Assembly (NCBI GenBank): GCA_030762935.1
Contig: CM060881.1
Coordinates: 102,810,501-102,874,500, forward strand
DNA from: Hymenopus coronatus
Lineage: Eukaryota > Arthropoda > Insecta > Mantodea > Hymenopodidae
Direction of reading: 5' to 3'
Length of the DNA stretch: 64,000 nucleotides
The position numbers were made by a program, and so were the translations under genes. Shown here in pieces: positions 1-11,387 of this stretch. Positions within the stretch are counted from its first letter, which is position 1. Every line of letters starts with the position of its first letter. Below the pieces are notes generated by a model that was not told the origin of the DNA, made no database searches, and saw only the letters and a program-made list of their open reading frames with translations.

Positions 1-541
1 TTTTTCGAAAATTTTGATTTTCTAAAAAATGGCTCTAAGGATTTTGATAAAAATATCGTATATTAAAGATATTTACCTGACAAATAAAATGTATATTTTG
101 AATTTTCTGGGAATAGCCTCTGAAGAGTACTTTATTCTGGGTCAATTTTACGGTATTTTGCATAGCTCCTAAACCGTAAGAGATGGACAAAAACTTATCA
201 CACAACAAATTTAGAGCACATTGAAACGCAATATATGTTATATACATTTTTTTCGTGCAGTTGAATTTTTTGATATATTCTTGTTTTTGATTTCAGCTAT
301 AAAAAACTTATACTTTTCTCATACAGGACGTTGTGAACTCGTGTCCATACAAACAAAGGAACTTCAGTTACATATCAACCAGTTTTGACTATCTCTTTAA
401 CCTATGGTACCCCCTTATTTCGCTTCTACTACCAAGGAAGCAAGTGTTTATTTCTGCTAATTTTTTCTCGATAAGATGAAATAAATAGAATAATTTGTTG
501 CAGAGATGTAGAGAAAGTCATGTGAATGGAACACATCAGAG
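1..541 (+). repeat. HER copy 1 (right part, cut by window edge)
   Basis: This is the right two-thirds of a hairpin-ended repeat (HER) copy and runs off the window start. It shares with the other copies the internal landmarks TTTTGAATTTTCTGGGAATAG, AAACCGTAAGAGAT and TTTCGTG-GAGTTGA in slightly altered form. It ends with GTAGAGAAAGTCATGTGAATGG and ACACATCAGA. No reading frame is kept between copies, so the short ORFs inside it are not genes. Confidence 0.85.
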
Positions 542-544
542 TTT

Positions 545-716
545 TTAGTTATGCTGTCCCACAAACATACCCACACTCACACACACACAAACGAACATGA
601 ACCTTTTTCTTAAAGTGTCTTTTTGGATTCCTGGGGCCTCAAAACATGTATCGAATTTTTAAGTTGGATACAATACCTTCTCCAGCTACTGTGTACATAG
701 TGCGTGTGGAGAAATT
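545..716 (-). repeat. HER hairpin end, inverted, fused to copy 1
   Basis: A 170-bp hairpin-end segment in the opposite orientation starts immediately after the end of copy 1. It keeps the (CA)-rich tract, CCTTTTTCTTAAA, GGGGCCTCAAAACATGTAT and the terminal palindrome around GTGTACATAGTGCGTGTGGAG. Together with copy 1 it forms the long-inverted-repeat version of the family, the same arrangement as at 33619-34631. Confidence 0.75.
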
Positions 717-1530
717 GATAATGTGAAACCAAATTAATAACAATGGTCAACAAGAAAATTGCGACATGAGTGATGTATACAATTTTTAATTAATTGAGCA
801 GCCCGAATGATGAAAAGGTCACTGAACATTTTCAGTTAATTCTTATTTGTATAGTATGGCACATTACAGATAACAGTAAGTTGTGACTAGATAAGAATGT
901 AGAGGGATATGGAGGATGAATAATCACACTTAAAGATGGTTTTACCTTATGATTTTTATTGTGACGAAGGGACTAAGAGATATGTTTGTTTATAAAGAGA
1001 CAAAACTAGAATCTACTTACAGGCAATCTATTCAGTGCCAGAGAAGTGTTTCGAATGCAGATGTGATTTACTAGCAGTGTCAAAACTCAAGTAAAAACTT
1101 TGTCTTTAAACATTACAATAAACTTTGTGTTGTACTGTAAAGATAATTTTATATTACACCGCTGATTAAGTGTAGGAATGATCCCATCAGTTTCTGTTAC
1201 ATTTGCGGTGAAGGGATGTTTTCTGTGCAGTGGAGAAATATCACTCCTGTAATAAAAACAGCTTACTATCTTCATTGTGGTGAGTTCTGCAAATTAAGAG
1301 ACTAAGACATATATTGTAAGACTTGCTTCACAAATATTCTAGATTGGCTGAATCACAGGAGACTTTCGATGGCTTTTGCAGGTCCAGTTATTTGGCTGGA
1401 GCCAACAAATCGCACGGACGACTGTCTATTTTATTTGGCCCCACCACTCCGAAGTATGACGCATTGTAAAAAGAAGACTATTGTGTATCTCAGTATACTT
1501 TCTGCTACTCTCTTGTGCTCCATAGTGATG
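717..1530. other. Unassigned AT-rich DNA
   Basis: I see no recognisable gene, repeat or RNA here. The only reading frame of note is about 60 codons on the minus strand and has no recognisable motif. Confidence 0.5.
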
Positions 1531-1534
1531 AGCT

Positions 1535-2765
1535 AACTTCTCCAACTTTCTGAAGCAAAGGCAGAGTTGTTAGCCTATAGATTGCAACAATGCAACTAGC
1601 TTGCATTGTTGCATTGCAGGAAATATGTTGGAAATATTTTTCTAAGGAAGACGGTTTAGTGTTTTGCAGTGATGTTAGTGGCTTATTGTGCTGAGATTCC
1701 ACAGACTCAGAAGACGGAGTCTTGCCACCTTTACAGACTTTGACTTTACACCTGATGTTCATCTGAACATAACAAAACAAGCCACTGTGGATGAGACCTG
1801 GAACCTTCAGAAGCCAAAGCAGAGCTGTCAACTTACAAATTGCAACATTGCAAATGTAAGTGACATTTTTTTGTGACCGTCAGAAATATTTTAGAAATAT
1901 ACAGTAACCACATCTTTGATCAGTGAAGTTTGTTTATAAAAGCATCAAAATTAAGCCTCAGAGCTGTATTGCACTTCAATTTCTATTGGTTATTCCATGC
2001 AAATGAAGGAATCACATGCCAGCCTGTAACCCCCTTCTTGATTCACTTTATTGTAATTCCTATAAATGGAAAATATGTTCAGACTTTGGCCTTTACTAAT
2101 GGTATGAAAACTGATAATATGAATGTTGAACATTAAACTGTGGTGGAATTTGAGCACATTTTAATTCCTCCACTACATATAAAACTTGGTGTCATCATAA
2201 ACATTGCTAAAATGTTGGACTTAAATAAACTGGCATTCAAATACCTAGTTACAGCTTTTCTTGGAATTAGTGAGGTCAAGTTAAACAAAGCAGTTTTTGT
2301 TGTTCCACAGATTCATCCACTTCACCAAAATGAGATATTTGAACACCTAATGTGTAGAAAGAGGCATGGAATTCTTTCAGAGAAGTCGTAAACACCTGCG
2401 GTGCCATAAGTAATTAAAACGGGTGTTAAACACTACAAAAAAAAAATAAAAAGAGAAGTCGTAAACAAATTTTTGGGGAAACAAACGAACAGTAAACTAT
2501 GAGGACCTTGTTAGAAATTTTCTGTCATCTTATTACAGCTTTTACACTCCCATTTTAATTGTTTTTCTGAAAGTTGTGGGGAAGTAAGCGATGAACATGC
2601 CAAACGTTTTCATCAACAAATATCACTATTGGAAAATCGTTACCAGGGAAAGTGGAGTGCATGAATGATCGCTGACCACTGCTGGACAGTCATCAATGAT
2701 GCGCCTCCACTTGTATACAAGAGGAAAGCAATGAGAAAGTTATTAGATCATAAATCTATTTTACA
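1535..2765 (+). pseudogene. Decayed copy of a multi-copy arthropod protein of unknown function
   Basis: Pieces of one protein can be read in order in changing frames. They are KAELLAYRLQQCN near 1550-1590, EDGLVFCSDVSGLL near 1645-1690, FIKASKLSLRAVL at 1931-1969, then IPPLHIKLG, MLDLNKLAFKYL and VFVVPQI in one open frame at 2140-2391. After a SINE insertion come GEVSDEHAKRFHQQI near 2580-2620, LENRYQGKWS, and MIADHCWTVINDAPPLVYKRK from 2665. From memory this order (KLSLKAVLLHN, LPPLHIKLG, GERFHQDI, RYQGRW, DYCW..R) matches a repeated arthropod family with no assigned function. That could be a transposon-borne gene or a retro-copied host gene. Several stops and frameshifts make it dead. A stretch near 1550-1600 is partly duplicated near 1815-1860. 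A search with the joined conceptual pieces would settle the family. Confidence 0.6.
2394..2451 (+). mobile_element. SINE-A 3' fragment inserted in the pseudogene, 15-bp target duplication
   Basis: The pseudogene is interrupted by the 3' end of SINE-A: CACCTGCGGTGCCATAAGTA, then GGGTGTTAAACACTAC and an A-rich tail. It is bounded by the exact direct repeat AGAGAAGTCGTAAAC at 2379-2393 and 2452-2466. The exact duplication plus the A tail is the signature of LINE-driven target-primed insertion. The copy is severely 5'-truncated. Confidence 0.9.
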
Positions 2766-2769
2766 AGAC

Positions 2770-3430
2770 ATCAGACAAATTATCATAGAAAAAATGACTA
2801 TCTTTTTGTTTTTCTTAATATTATTCTCAAATCAAAATCAATCTAGTCTTCTTGTTGATATATTCATGCTCAACATAGAGTAACCCTTAAGAAAAGTTAG
2901 GTTGAATTCCTATCAAAACAAAAAATCAAAATTTGCTGTCCAGTGGAATATGAAATTGTAGTTGTCAAAACTTCGAGCTAAGAATTAAGGGGAGGTCCAA
3001 ACACCTCAACCCCCTCACCAGGTAAGCCCATGTGTTGTGCACGAATATTATGATCCCCAGTGATGCATCACATCGTATAAAATCCTAAGAATTATTATAA
3101 TGCATTGTATAGGTTATCTATCTTTAGTTATACTGAATTGTTAGGCTTTTACAAATTCATTTTCTAAAATCCACAACTAAAAACAAAATGTTTTCCAAGT
3201 ACTTGTAACATAACTGTACTTACAAAGGCTTTTTCAACGTACCTGCAGCACAAGAAATAGAGCTGCAAAATAAATCAGAAAACGGTACATTCTGATAGAG
3301 AAGGTTTAGAAACAAACATGAGTTTTGTAGTCGTGAAGACGTGATGAGTAATTATCTAGGTTACAGCTGTTACACATCCATTTTTGGAAAACGTACATCC
3401 GGTGGCGTCAGTTTCATGATCACGCTGTCT
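2770..3430. other. Unassigned DNA downstream of the pseudogene
   Basis: This may contain 3' flanking sequence of the decayed protein gene. No further motif, repeat or RNA could be recognised. Confidence 0.4.
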
Positions 3431-4250
3431 TACTTTCTCTACATAGTATATGGTACTAGGTATGGGAGACATTTCACTGCACCCAAAAATTCGATACTGA
3501 GATTTCACCGAAAATATACGTTTTAGAATCCCTAGTAACTAAGAAAAGCACTTTTGGTAAACGATCCGTGTGTGTACGAATGCCGTGTGTCTGAACACTG
3601 TAACTCAAAAACACAAAGTTGGTAAAATACCAAAAATGGTATTTAATATTAGTATCTTCAAAGGATGCCACAGGAAGATTTTGAGGTAAATCCCCTCACC
3701 TCAAGCTACGCTATACATGGGAAAAAGATTCAGCAATTTTGATTTTCTCAAAGATGGCTTTAAAGATTTTGATTAAAATGCTGTAGATTGAAGAAATTTA
3801 CATCACAAATAAAACATATCTTGAATATTCTGTAGATAGCAATATACTGCAAATATTCTGCAGACCTCTTTGTTCTAGATGAATTTTGCATAGCTGGTAA
3901 ACCGTAAGAGATTTTTTTTTTTTTTTTCGTGGAGTTGACCATTTCCCATAGTTTGCTTGATATTGGCTTCAGTTTTAAAATACTCTTCTCATACTGGTAT
4001 TTGTCTTCCTGGCAATGCAAAAATAAATAAATAAATAAACTGATTTCCAACACATGATAACCAGCTTTTAAATGATTTTACTATTGCCTTAGCCTAGTGT
4101 ATTCCCTTATTTCCCTTCTACCTTTAAGAAAGCAAGCAATAAGACAATCCTGCTAATGCTTAAATTGATTATCATAAGGTAGATATAAGAATAAGCTTTA
4201 TACCAGTAATTTGTTACAGAGATATAAAGTCCTGTGAATGGAACACATCA
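3431..4250 (+). repeat. HER copy 2 (near full length)
   Basis: The copy opens with TACTTTCTCTACATAG and ends at ATGGAACACATCA, about 820 bp. The landmark block CACCCAAAAATTCGATAC, GAGATTTCACCG and AAACCGTAAGAGATT are all present, in order. The hairpin loop is altered (GGTACTAGG). After the end, GTAGTTATTGCTG still resembles the first bases of the inverted hairpin end seen at 545 and 34480. Confidence 0.85.
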
Positions 4251-4504
4251 GTTTTGTAGTTATTGCTGCTTAATTACATCAACTTGTAGTAGCTTTTATG
4301 ATGTGTTAAATTCTCACCTCTATTCTCCAACAAACTTTCTACAATTGTTTTTTGTCAAATTCGCGTATGTTGGTATAACATTTGCAGAAATACTTGAAGA
4401 TAAGCGGGAATACGGTAATACACTAAGCTAAAGCGAAGTTAATTCTTTCAAGAGCTCCTCGCTACGTGACATAGTGGCATTCCGTTCTCTTTGACTGACC
4501 GGGT

Positions 4505-4508
<4 letters not shown>

Positions 4509-4541
<33 letters not shown>
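4509..4541. repeat. (AG)n microsatellite
   Basis: An uninterrupted run of about 16 AG units, followed by GGGGGATGG and GAGGGAGG. Confidence 0.95.
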
Positions 4542-4542
<1 letters not shown>

Positions 4543-4706
4543 GGGGATGGAGAGGGAGGGAGAATAACGTTATTCCATTTGAGAGATGTATAAGTACTTT
4601 AAGATTGAAACAAATTTCAAGAATATCTCAGAAATGGTTAATTCAATAAGTATATCTTGCATAAATTGTGAGAGTTGCAAAATACAAATTTTTGAGTAGT
4701 ATATAT

Positions 4707-5705
4707 GAGGGGCGCTTATTAACTCCTTAGAAAAAGATACAGAAACAAATTATTTTTGGTAAGATTTTATATTATTTTTCAACATAGTGTTCTTGTAGCT
4801 TGATACTCTTTTACCAGAGTTTCTCCGACTGTCTTAACCCTTCCAAATAGTGGGATTTCGAAAGGTCCTGAAAATAGGCATTTGTTTAAGACATTACCTT
4901 TTCGTTAGAAATGAATCGTTCTCCGCCGAGCCACTTTTTCAAGTATAAAAATAAAATCACTGAGGGCCAAATATAGTCGCCATCAAAACTGCCCAGGTGT
5001 GCAAATTTTCATTTTCTTAATGGTAAAGAATACCATTCTCAGCCAGATGAGGGTGCTTTTCCTTAATTTCTCCGTTCAACCGGTGCAATAAATATGTATA
5101 ATACGTTTCATTTATCGTTCTTCCTTTCTGTAACTAATTAATGTGGATGAATCTGCGTGCAGCCCAAAAACCGAGGCAATCACCATTGCCTTCTACGGAG
5201 CCGGTTTGCCTTTAAAAACCTCCTGTTTCAGGTGTACTTTTGTCTCTGGAGTGTTGTACATGTTACATTCACACTTCTATATCGACGCAGAAACTTATCA
5301 GGATTGCGTCGGAAAAGTGCCAAACCAGCTCCCGAATCGTTCACACGATGGTGTTTATTCTGTTAGTTTTTGATGAAAAATTGAAAAAAAAAAAAAAAAA
5401 AAAAACTATCTTGTGATATGTCTATGGTATCTACCATTTTACAAACTTTGATTCGTCGATCACTCCAAACAATACTGGATTTTGTCAATCATTTCGGAGG
5501 AAGTCACTTCTACGGGACGTTCGGAACATATTCATCATTTGTGGATGTAGGCCACGTTCATTTATCCAATTGTAAATAGTTGCAAACTCAGGGGCAAATG
5601 TGCCATGAACTTTATCCAACTTGGTTTTTGTCTTTTTGAGTTAATCCTTCATAATCCTTTGTATTGTAGACCTCGATACGCTAGGCCTTCTGCAGCTCTT
5701 CTTTG
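4707..5705 (-). pseudogene. Mariner transposon relic, minus strand
   Basis: Read on the minus strand, frames with many stops give mariner transposase segments in order. They are VHGTFAPEFATIYNWI-like near 5590-5640, VFKGKPAP-KAMVIASVFG near 5160-5230, LEKVARRRTIHF near 4910-4940, and a C-terminal LVKEYQATRTLC-KII near 4770-4810 equivalent to the family's CIELKGDYVEK end. The left edge (TTATTAACTCCTTAGAAAAAG, 4716 onward) matches the reverse complement of the right end of the mariner at 53321-54434, so the two are related but in opposite orientation. The 5' inverted repeat is not recognisable. A 22-base poly(A) run at 5383-5405 lies inside it. Non-functional. Confidence 0.75.
5383..5405. repeat. 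Poly(A) run
   Basis: About 22 consecutive A, preceded by GAAAAATTG, inside the mariner relic. Confidence 0.9.
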
Positions 5706-5924
5706 TCATAATTACGATGAGAGATACGTATCAATGGTTGAGGACTAATGGTTTTCATAATATTAACAACAATGCAAACTAAAATTAAATAATAAGATAA
5801 CATTATTGTTTATACTACATTGTACACACACATTATTTTAATTTAAGCTATGCTTAACTTGCATTGAATTTGCTCCAAAATCCCCTATAACATTCCGGGA
5901 AACATCAGGTGCGTCGCATATAAG

Positions 5925-6310
5925 TCTTTACCGGACACTTTGTACCTGCAAAGACCTCTTGGTTCTTAAACCTATCTGAGCACGTCTAAGTACATGCGCA
6001 GAAAGCAGATGTCTCGTTGGAAAACGTTGAGAATAGAGCCTTCTGGCCTCAGCTGCATTGCGGTGCGTCTCCACATAGAGCATTATCACATCTATGTATT
6101 CTTCATTGGAGTCATTTTCTTGTTACCTGTTTGACTGACAGACTGACTCGAACTACAAACAGATGGCCATGAGAGCGAAACCAGGAGGAAAAAACGCGCA
6201 GCTAGCAGCTGATACGTTCGCTAATACGTGCACTTCCCCTTTGAACGTCAATGATGAGGCAACCCTTCTTGTACTAATATATGTGGGAAACATAAAACTA
6301 CAGAGGACGG
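5925..6310 (-). pseudogene. N-terminal piece of a DDE transposase (DUF4817-type)
   Basis: On the minus strand from about 6120 to 5930 an open stretch reads IDVIMLYVETHRNAAEARRL, YSQRFPTRH and LRRAQIGLR. This is the N-terminal motif (VYGLADGNAREAARLYRERFP-like) that precedes the DDE domain in a widespread insect transposase group. No DDE domain follows, so it is an internally deleted or truncated copy. The same motif appears at 6911-7000 on the plus strand in the neighbouring element, suggesting two separate insertions of related elements. Confidence 0.65.
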
Positions 6311-6321
6311 CTCGCGTGGGC

Positions 6322-6489
6322 CCCTAGTGCACTTCCTCATTCCCCTTCTACTTACAAGAAAACAAGTAGTAACATCATTTATGCTAATATTTATCTGGAT
6401 TATAATGAAGTATATAGAAGAATACGTTTTTTAACAATAATTGCTTGTTACCGAGACGTGGAGAAAGTCATGTGAATGGAATACATCCA
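6322..6489 (+). repeat. HER copy 3 (right-end fragment)
   Basis: This is the last 170 bp of the family only, from CCCCTTCTACTTACAAG to GTGGAGAAAGTCATGTGAATGG and ATACATC. It abuts the transposase piece on its left. Confidence 0.8.
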
Positions 6490-6618
6490 TTTCTTTACAT
6501 AAGACTAAGGAGGGTAGATGGACACGACAATAATTGTTAAATTGTGGTAGTACAAAGTATGGTAGTAGAGCATGATTTCGATCCATGAACCTCTGATTAT
6601 GGTCCCAGATAACTATAA

Positions 6619-7402
6619 ACAGGATGTAGCAAAAACGTACGCCACAAGTTGAAGGTCACATTTCTCACACGTAGAAGAGAAATTGTGTTACCTTTATGAA
6701 CATGGGTCTGGAAAGCTTTGTTACCATGTTACAACTCATTTTCTCCAACTAATTAATCATGGGAAACACACCTAAACAAAACGTTAGAATTATAGGAAAC
6801 ATGCACGCTTGGTTACGCCTGGATACGTTGTCATTATCGTAAGCTCATGCCAGTGTTTTGTTTTATATGTTCCTATTGTCATTTGGCTTGTGGAATTGCA
6901 GAACACAAATGCAGGAGATGGTAGATTCCCATTTGATTTATAGATTAGCAGACGGCAATGTCGCTGCCGATCAACGTTTACATCGGGAGGGATTTCTAGG
7001 ACAAGGTTTCAAAATAACATATTCGGTGACAAATGGATAGAAAGAGGTGAACCAATTGCCTGGCCTTCACACTCCCTGGACCTAAATCCGCTGGACTTTT
7101 ATTTGTGAGGTCATTTGAAAGTTCTTGTATATCGAATCACCATATGTTCAGAGGCTGCGAAACCATACATAGTACTCCGGGGATTCAACAGCGCATCCAG
7201 GATTCACTACGATGGTAGGTCACGGAGGGCATATTGAACATTTCCTGTGAGAAAGAGTTGCATGTGATACTTTGATATGTTTTGTTCATATGTGTTTCCC
7301 ATTAGTAATGAGTTGGAAGAAATGAGTTGTAATAGGGCAACAAATTGTTTTTAGGTCGATGTGTCCTGCATTTTGTGTCGCACATTTTTTGTTACACCCG
7401 TA
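6619..7402 (+). mobile_element. Internally deleted DDE transposon with inverted ends
   Basis: The ends are imperfect inverted repeats: AGGATGTAGCAAAAACGT at 6621 and the complement of ACATTTTTTGTTACACCCGT at 7382-7401. GTTACCATGTTACAACTCAT near 6720 is echoed in inverted form by GAGTTGTAATAGGGCAAC near 7325. Inside, an N-terminal transposase motif (MVDSHLIYRLADGN, from 6917) is followed after only a few codons by the C-terminal part. That C-terminal part starts DKWIERGEPIAWPSHSLDLN near 7030 and continues PLDFYL-stop-GHLKVLVYR. The middle of the protein, with most of the DDE core, is missing. It is a dead, non-autonomous derivative. Confidence 0.75.
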
Positions 7403-7738
7403 CTACACCAAGAAGTTCCTTTAAACAGCTTATAACACGAAGTAGCTATCTCGGCTAAACTTTTAGACGTTCTGAAAAATATTTGGTTAGTATTTTCATA
7501 CAGTACTTCCTGAGATGTTTTTACAATGGTGACCCATATTATTCACCCAAGAGATTTAATCGTACTTTCGTAATGTGTTATGTTTTTGTGTTACTTCATT
7601 TATGAGTTGGTCTGAAGTGCTCTAAACTCCCCGGGTCTACATATTCCGAACGGTCAGATAGTGTTCCGGCTGGGAGAACATTAGAGCTGTGTGTGCACCT
7701 GTCTCCTGAAAGGTTCATTCCATAACGTCCCGCGGATT
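7403..7738. other. Unassigned DNA between two mobile elements
   Basis: No motif recognised. It separates the DDE derivative from HER copy 4. Confidence 0.4.
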
Positions 7739-7742
7739 TTAT

Positions 7743-8343
7743 TACTTTCTCTACACGTATGTACATAGTGTATAGAGAAGGTATTGCACTCCACCCAAAA
7801 ATTCAATACCGAGATTTCACCGGAAAAGGTCCGTTTTAGGGTCCCCTGTATCCCAAAAGAAGTATTTTCAGAAAATAGTCCGTGTGTGTGCGTGTGTGTG
7901 TCCGTGTGTCTGTGAACACGATAACTCCAAAAACGAAAAGTCGGTAAAATACCAAACTTGGTATTTAAGTTTAGTATCTTCCAGGGATGCGACACGAAGA
8001 TTTTGAGAAAAATCCCCCCACCCCAAACTACCCTTTATATGGAACTTGATCGTTTTTAAGATATTGCTTGTTTTTTTGTTTCAGCTTTGAAAAACTTATA
8101 CTTTTCTCATGCAGGAATTTGTCAAATTCTGTCCATACAAATAAAGGAACTTATATCACATAGCAATCAGCGTTTGACTATCAGTTTAGCCTATGGCACA
8201 CCCTTATTCTCACAAAGAATCAAGTAATAAGACTATTTCTGCTAATTGTTTCTCGATTAGAATTAAGTAAATAGAAGCATAAGCTTTTTAACAATAATTT
8301 GTTGCAGAGATGTAGAGAAAGTCATGAGAATGGAATATATAAG
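7743..8343 (+). repeat. HER copy 4 with an internal deletion
   Basis: Both ends are present (ACTTTCTCTACACG and AGAGAAAGTCATGAGAATGG), but the copy is only about 600 bp. About 280 bp is missing between CCCTTTATATGGAAC and TTGATCGTTTTTAAG at 8042-8052. The hairpin arm ACGTATGTACATAGTGTATAG and the (GT)n tract are well kept, so the deletion is probably younger than the copy. Confidence 0.85.
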
Positions 8344-9160
8344 ATTTTTTTCTAGTATATTCAAACAATTACATTTATTGCCTACTGGGAAATAATTGTT
8401 ACTTCCCGAATTCTAATGGCCGAAAGGTAAACCCAAGTCGAGTATTCAGCCCCATTGTACTAATCAAACATAACATGAGCGCTCGTACCTGTCAATTTGT
8501 CAACATATGACGAGGTATTGAAGTGACGTTAAAATAAATGCCGCATTATTGAACTAATATACTTTAATTTGGATATAAAATATCAAAAAAGCAATCCAAA
8601 ATATAATCTGGCACTCTTAATACAAATTGAACCCTGGAACCTCATTAATAATGAAGAGTTATGACTGCTGATCCTTTTCTTTTCTTTTCTTCTGATCCAG
8701 TAAGTTAATATTGCAGATGAAGGTACAAAGGAAGGCTATCGTTTGTAGATTTCAGATTAGTTTTCATCTGCTGTCTCTAAAATACTTCACACTGGAAAGA
8801 AAGAAAGAAAAAAAAAAGAACATAAATACCCTGCTATGAAATGTTTCACTAAACATAAGACATTTGTATCATATGCTTTGTAGCATAATAAAGCTCTAAG
8901 CCAAGTGAAATCATTTACAATTATATTCACTTTCCTTTTCAGAGATGCTAGTTCTTTTAGCTTTCTCATAGCATGATTTACAAAGATTTGCACCTAATTA
9001 TAGTACAAAAGAGAACAAAATCAGCCTTCTGCTGCAAATACCCAGTCATCTAGTAAATGTATTTGGATTCAAAAATGTTTTAAACCGTATGATTCTTTTA
9101 CGAATATTTTACCCAGGTCTTTTCAAAGAAGTAGCCATTTCATATGCCAAAGTACACCGA
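8344..9160. other. Unassigned DNA
   Basis: A moderately GC-mixed block at 8380-8520 and AT-rich DNA after it. No gene, RNA or known repeat could be recognised. Confidence 0.4.
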
Positions 9161-9162
9161 AT

Positions 9163-10041
9163 TAAATGTGTTGCACTCACATGAGTTTCTCTAGCCGGTC
9201 TACAAACTTCTTACAAAAAAGTATTCTGCTTTCTACACCATGCTAATCGAGACAAACATTAGCAGAATGTTCTTATTACTTAGTTCTTTATAAATAGAAG
9301 GGCATTGAATGAATGGGATATGCTACTGTGATAGTCAAATATTTTAAAAGCTAGCGTTAGGCGATTGTCATTCCAAATCACTTCTTTGCTTGGCCACAAG
9401 TAGAACAAAACAAAAACTGACTCTTCCTGTCTGAGAAAAGCATAAGTACTTAAGAATTGAAGCCAATAATAAGGAATATCTCGGAAACGTTATATCTTCA
9501 CAACACAACATGGGACATAAATTTTGTGTTTTGGCATCTACATTTTTTTGTACTGTAAGTTTTGTCTACCCCTTACGGTTTAGCAGCTAAGCAAACTTTG
9601 ACAAAATTCATCCAGAATAAATAGGACTTCAGAGGCTATTCCTAGAAAATTTAAGACATATTTTATTTGGGATGTAAATATGTGTAATATTCGAGATTTT
9701 AATCAAAATCGTTAGATTCATTTTTGAGAAAATTCAATTTTTCAAATTTTTTCCACATAAAGGGTAATTTGTGGGGAGGGGATTTTCTTGAAAATCTTTG
9801 TATCGCATCCTTGGAAGATATCAAACCTAAATACAAAGTTTGGTGTTCAACGGTCTTTTCGTTTTTAAGCTATGCTTTCCAAAGGCACACACACAGACCT
9901 TTTTCTAAATAAGCCTTTTTTGGACTCAGAGAACCTCAATATATATTTTTCAGTTGAAACCTCGACCTCAAATTTTTGAGTGGAATACAATAGCTTCTCT
10001 ATCTAATATTTACAATGTACATGCGAGCTAAAGAAAGTAAA
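9163..10041 (-). repeat. HER copy 5 (near full length)
   Basis: In reverse orientation it starts with ATGTGTTGCACTCACATGAG, where the small ATGTG/CACAT hairpin is intact. It ends with ACAATGTACATGCGAGCTAAA and GAAAGTAAAAA. All internal landmarks are present. The plus-strand 62-codon ORF at 9724 is a by-product. Confidence 0.85.
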
Positions 10042-10209
10042 AAGAATGGAAATAATTAATAAAATTATAAAATCTTCCAAAGGAAAAAAACGTACTAGAA
10101 CTACTTATGGAACATTTTGGTGAGCCCTAATTTTTGATCAGGCAGTGAAAAAATTAAATTTAGCCTTATTTATGAATGTTGTTTAAACCGCTGTGAAAAT
10201 CTGTGCCCT

Positions 10210-10413
10210 ATTTAAAGTAACTTTAACGAAAAATCTGGAAATTTTACTTTTGAGGTCACTATCAGGTAGATGTACGACACGAAACCAACGGTTTTACTTC
10301 CCTTCCAAGGGAATGCATGCTAAATATTTTAACGCTGTCAATACCGGGTTTGAATCTGCGACCTTGAAAACTTTAGGCTAGCATGTTATCCATAGACCAC
10401 GGAGGACGACACA
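10210..10413 (-). mobile_element. SINE-B copy (tRNA-headed), diverged
   Basis: Read on the minus strand it begins TCCTCCGTGGTCTATGGATA (an A-box region), has a B-box-like segment near GATTCAAACCCGG, and then the SINE-B body with GGAAGGGAAGTAAAACCG. It matches the better copies at 62050-62288 (minus) and 21572-21854 (plus). Confidence 0.75.
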
Positions 10414-10915
10414 AATAGTAAAATATGGGCATATACAAAGAAAGATGAAGGCAGATTATTACTGCTGAAATGACATTTATGGGAGACACAGATGTATATA
10501 GGAAACGTGATCATAAACATGATATTTACTACAGTCATTAATTGGTCACGGACAACATTACCATAAGATATCGATAACTCATCTGCATTGAATGGGCGCA
10601 AATGGAATACAAACGCTATGCTTAACTAATGCCCAAATGGGAAGAAATCTATTGACCATACAAGCAAATGGAGCGAATTGCTAACTATAACGTTATCGTA
10701 AGATATATAAACCTGAAATAATTTAATTAATCATAATTTGTCTCAGAATGTTTGTAGAAATCAGAAATTTGTTTTAATGATCTTGGTTGCTCAGGGGAAT
10801 TCAGTAGTATTGCTTATTGACTCTTTTGTTGATTTCGATGGCAATTATGAGAATTATTGGCAGTGTTGATAGTTTTTAATTTGCAGTTGTAATAGATACA
10901 TACAATAGTTATTTT
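10414..10915. other. Unassigned DNA
   Basis: No recognisable gene, repeat or RNA in this AT-rich interval. Confidence 0.4.
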
Positions 10916-11058
10916 AGAACACTTGATAGAGACAGAGTTGCAATTTCCAAGATGAGCCTCAATAAATACATATTAAAGTCTCTTGAAAACTATGCAAGCT
11001 ATCATAAAGAAAATGTTACCCATTTTTAATTTAGAAACCATAGTCAAGTCATAAATTA
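10916..11058. repeat. Dispersed repeat, homologous to 13285-13440
   Basis: ACTTGATAGAGACAGAGTTG, TCTTGAAAACTATGCAAGCT and ATCATAAAGAAAATGTTACC have direct counterparts at 13285-13440. The second copy lies just upstream of a minus-strand transposase relic. Both may therefore be the 5' non-coding end of that transposon, with this one an orphan terminus. Confidence 0.6.
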
Positions 11059-11386
11059 AGAATGCTAACTTATTTATATTTGAATAAACAAGAAAATTTT
11101 AAAAAAACTTTCACATATTTGTTTCCTTTAGGTGCATTTATCTCGTAAACAATTGAATTGAGACACTTCAGGCTTTGTAATCACTTTACAAACATATTAT
11201 TTGATATACCTGGTGAAGGATTAAGAAATTTCAATCAAAAATAGAAATTATAAACAACGTAAAATCAGGTAAGCTTTATTTTTAATTTTTAAAGTAATTT
11301 TTAATTTTCAGAAGTTTCAAAATCAGGCAACATAAAAGTTTTCAGTGGCAGTTTAGAGCAATACGTAATGAATATACACAACTTTT
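11059..11386. other. Unassigned AT-rich DNA
   Basis: Nothing recognised in these 330 bases. Confidence 0.4.
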
Positions 11387-11387
11387 T

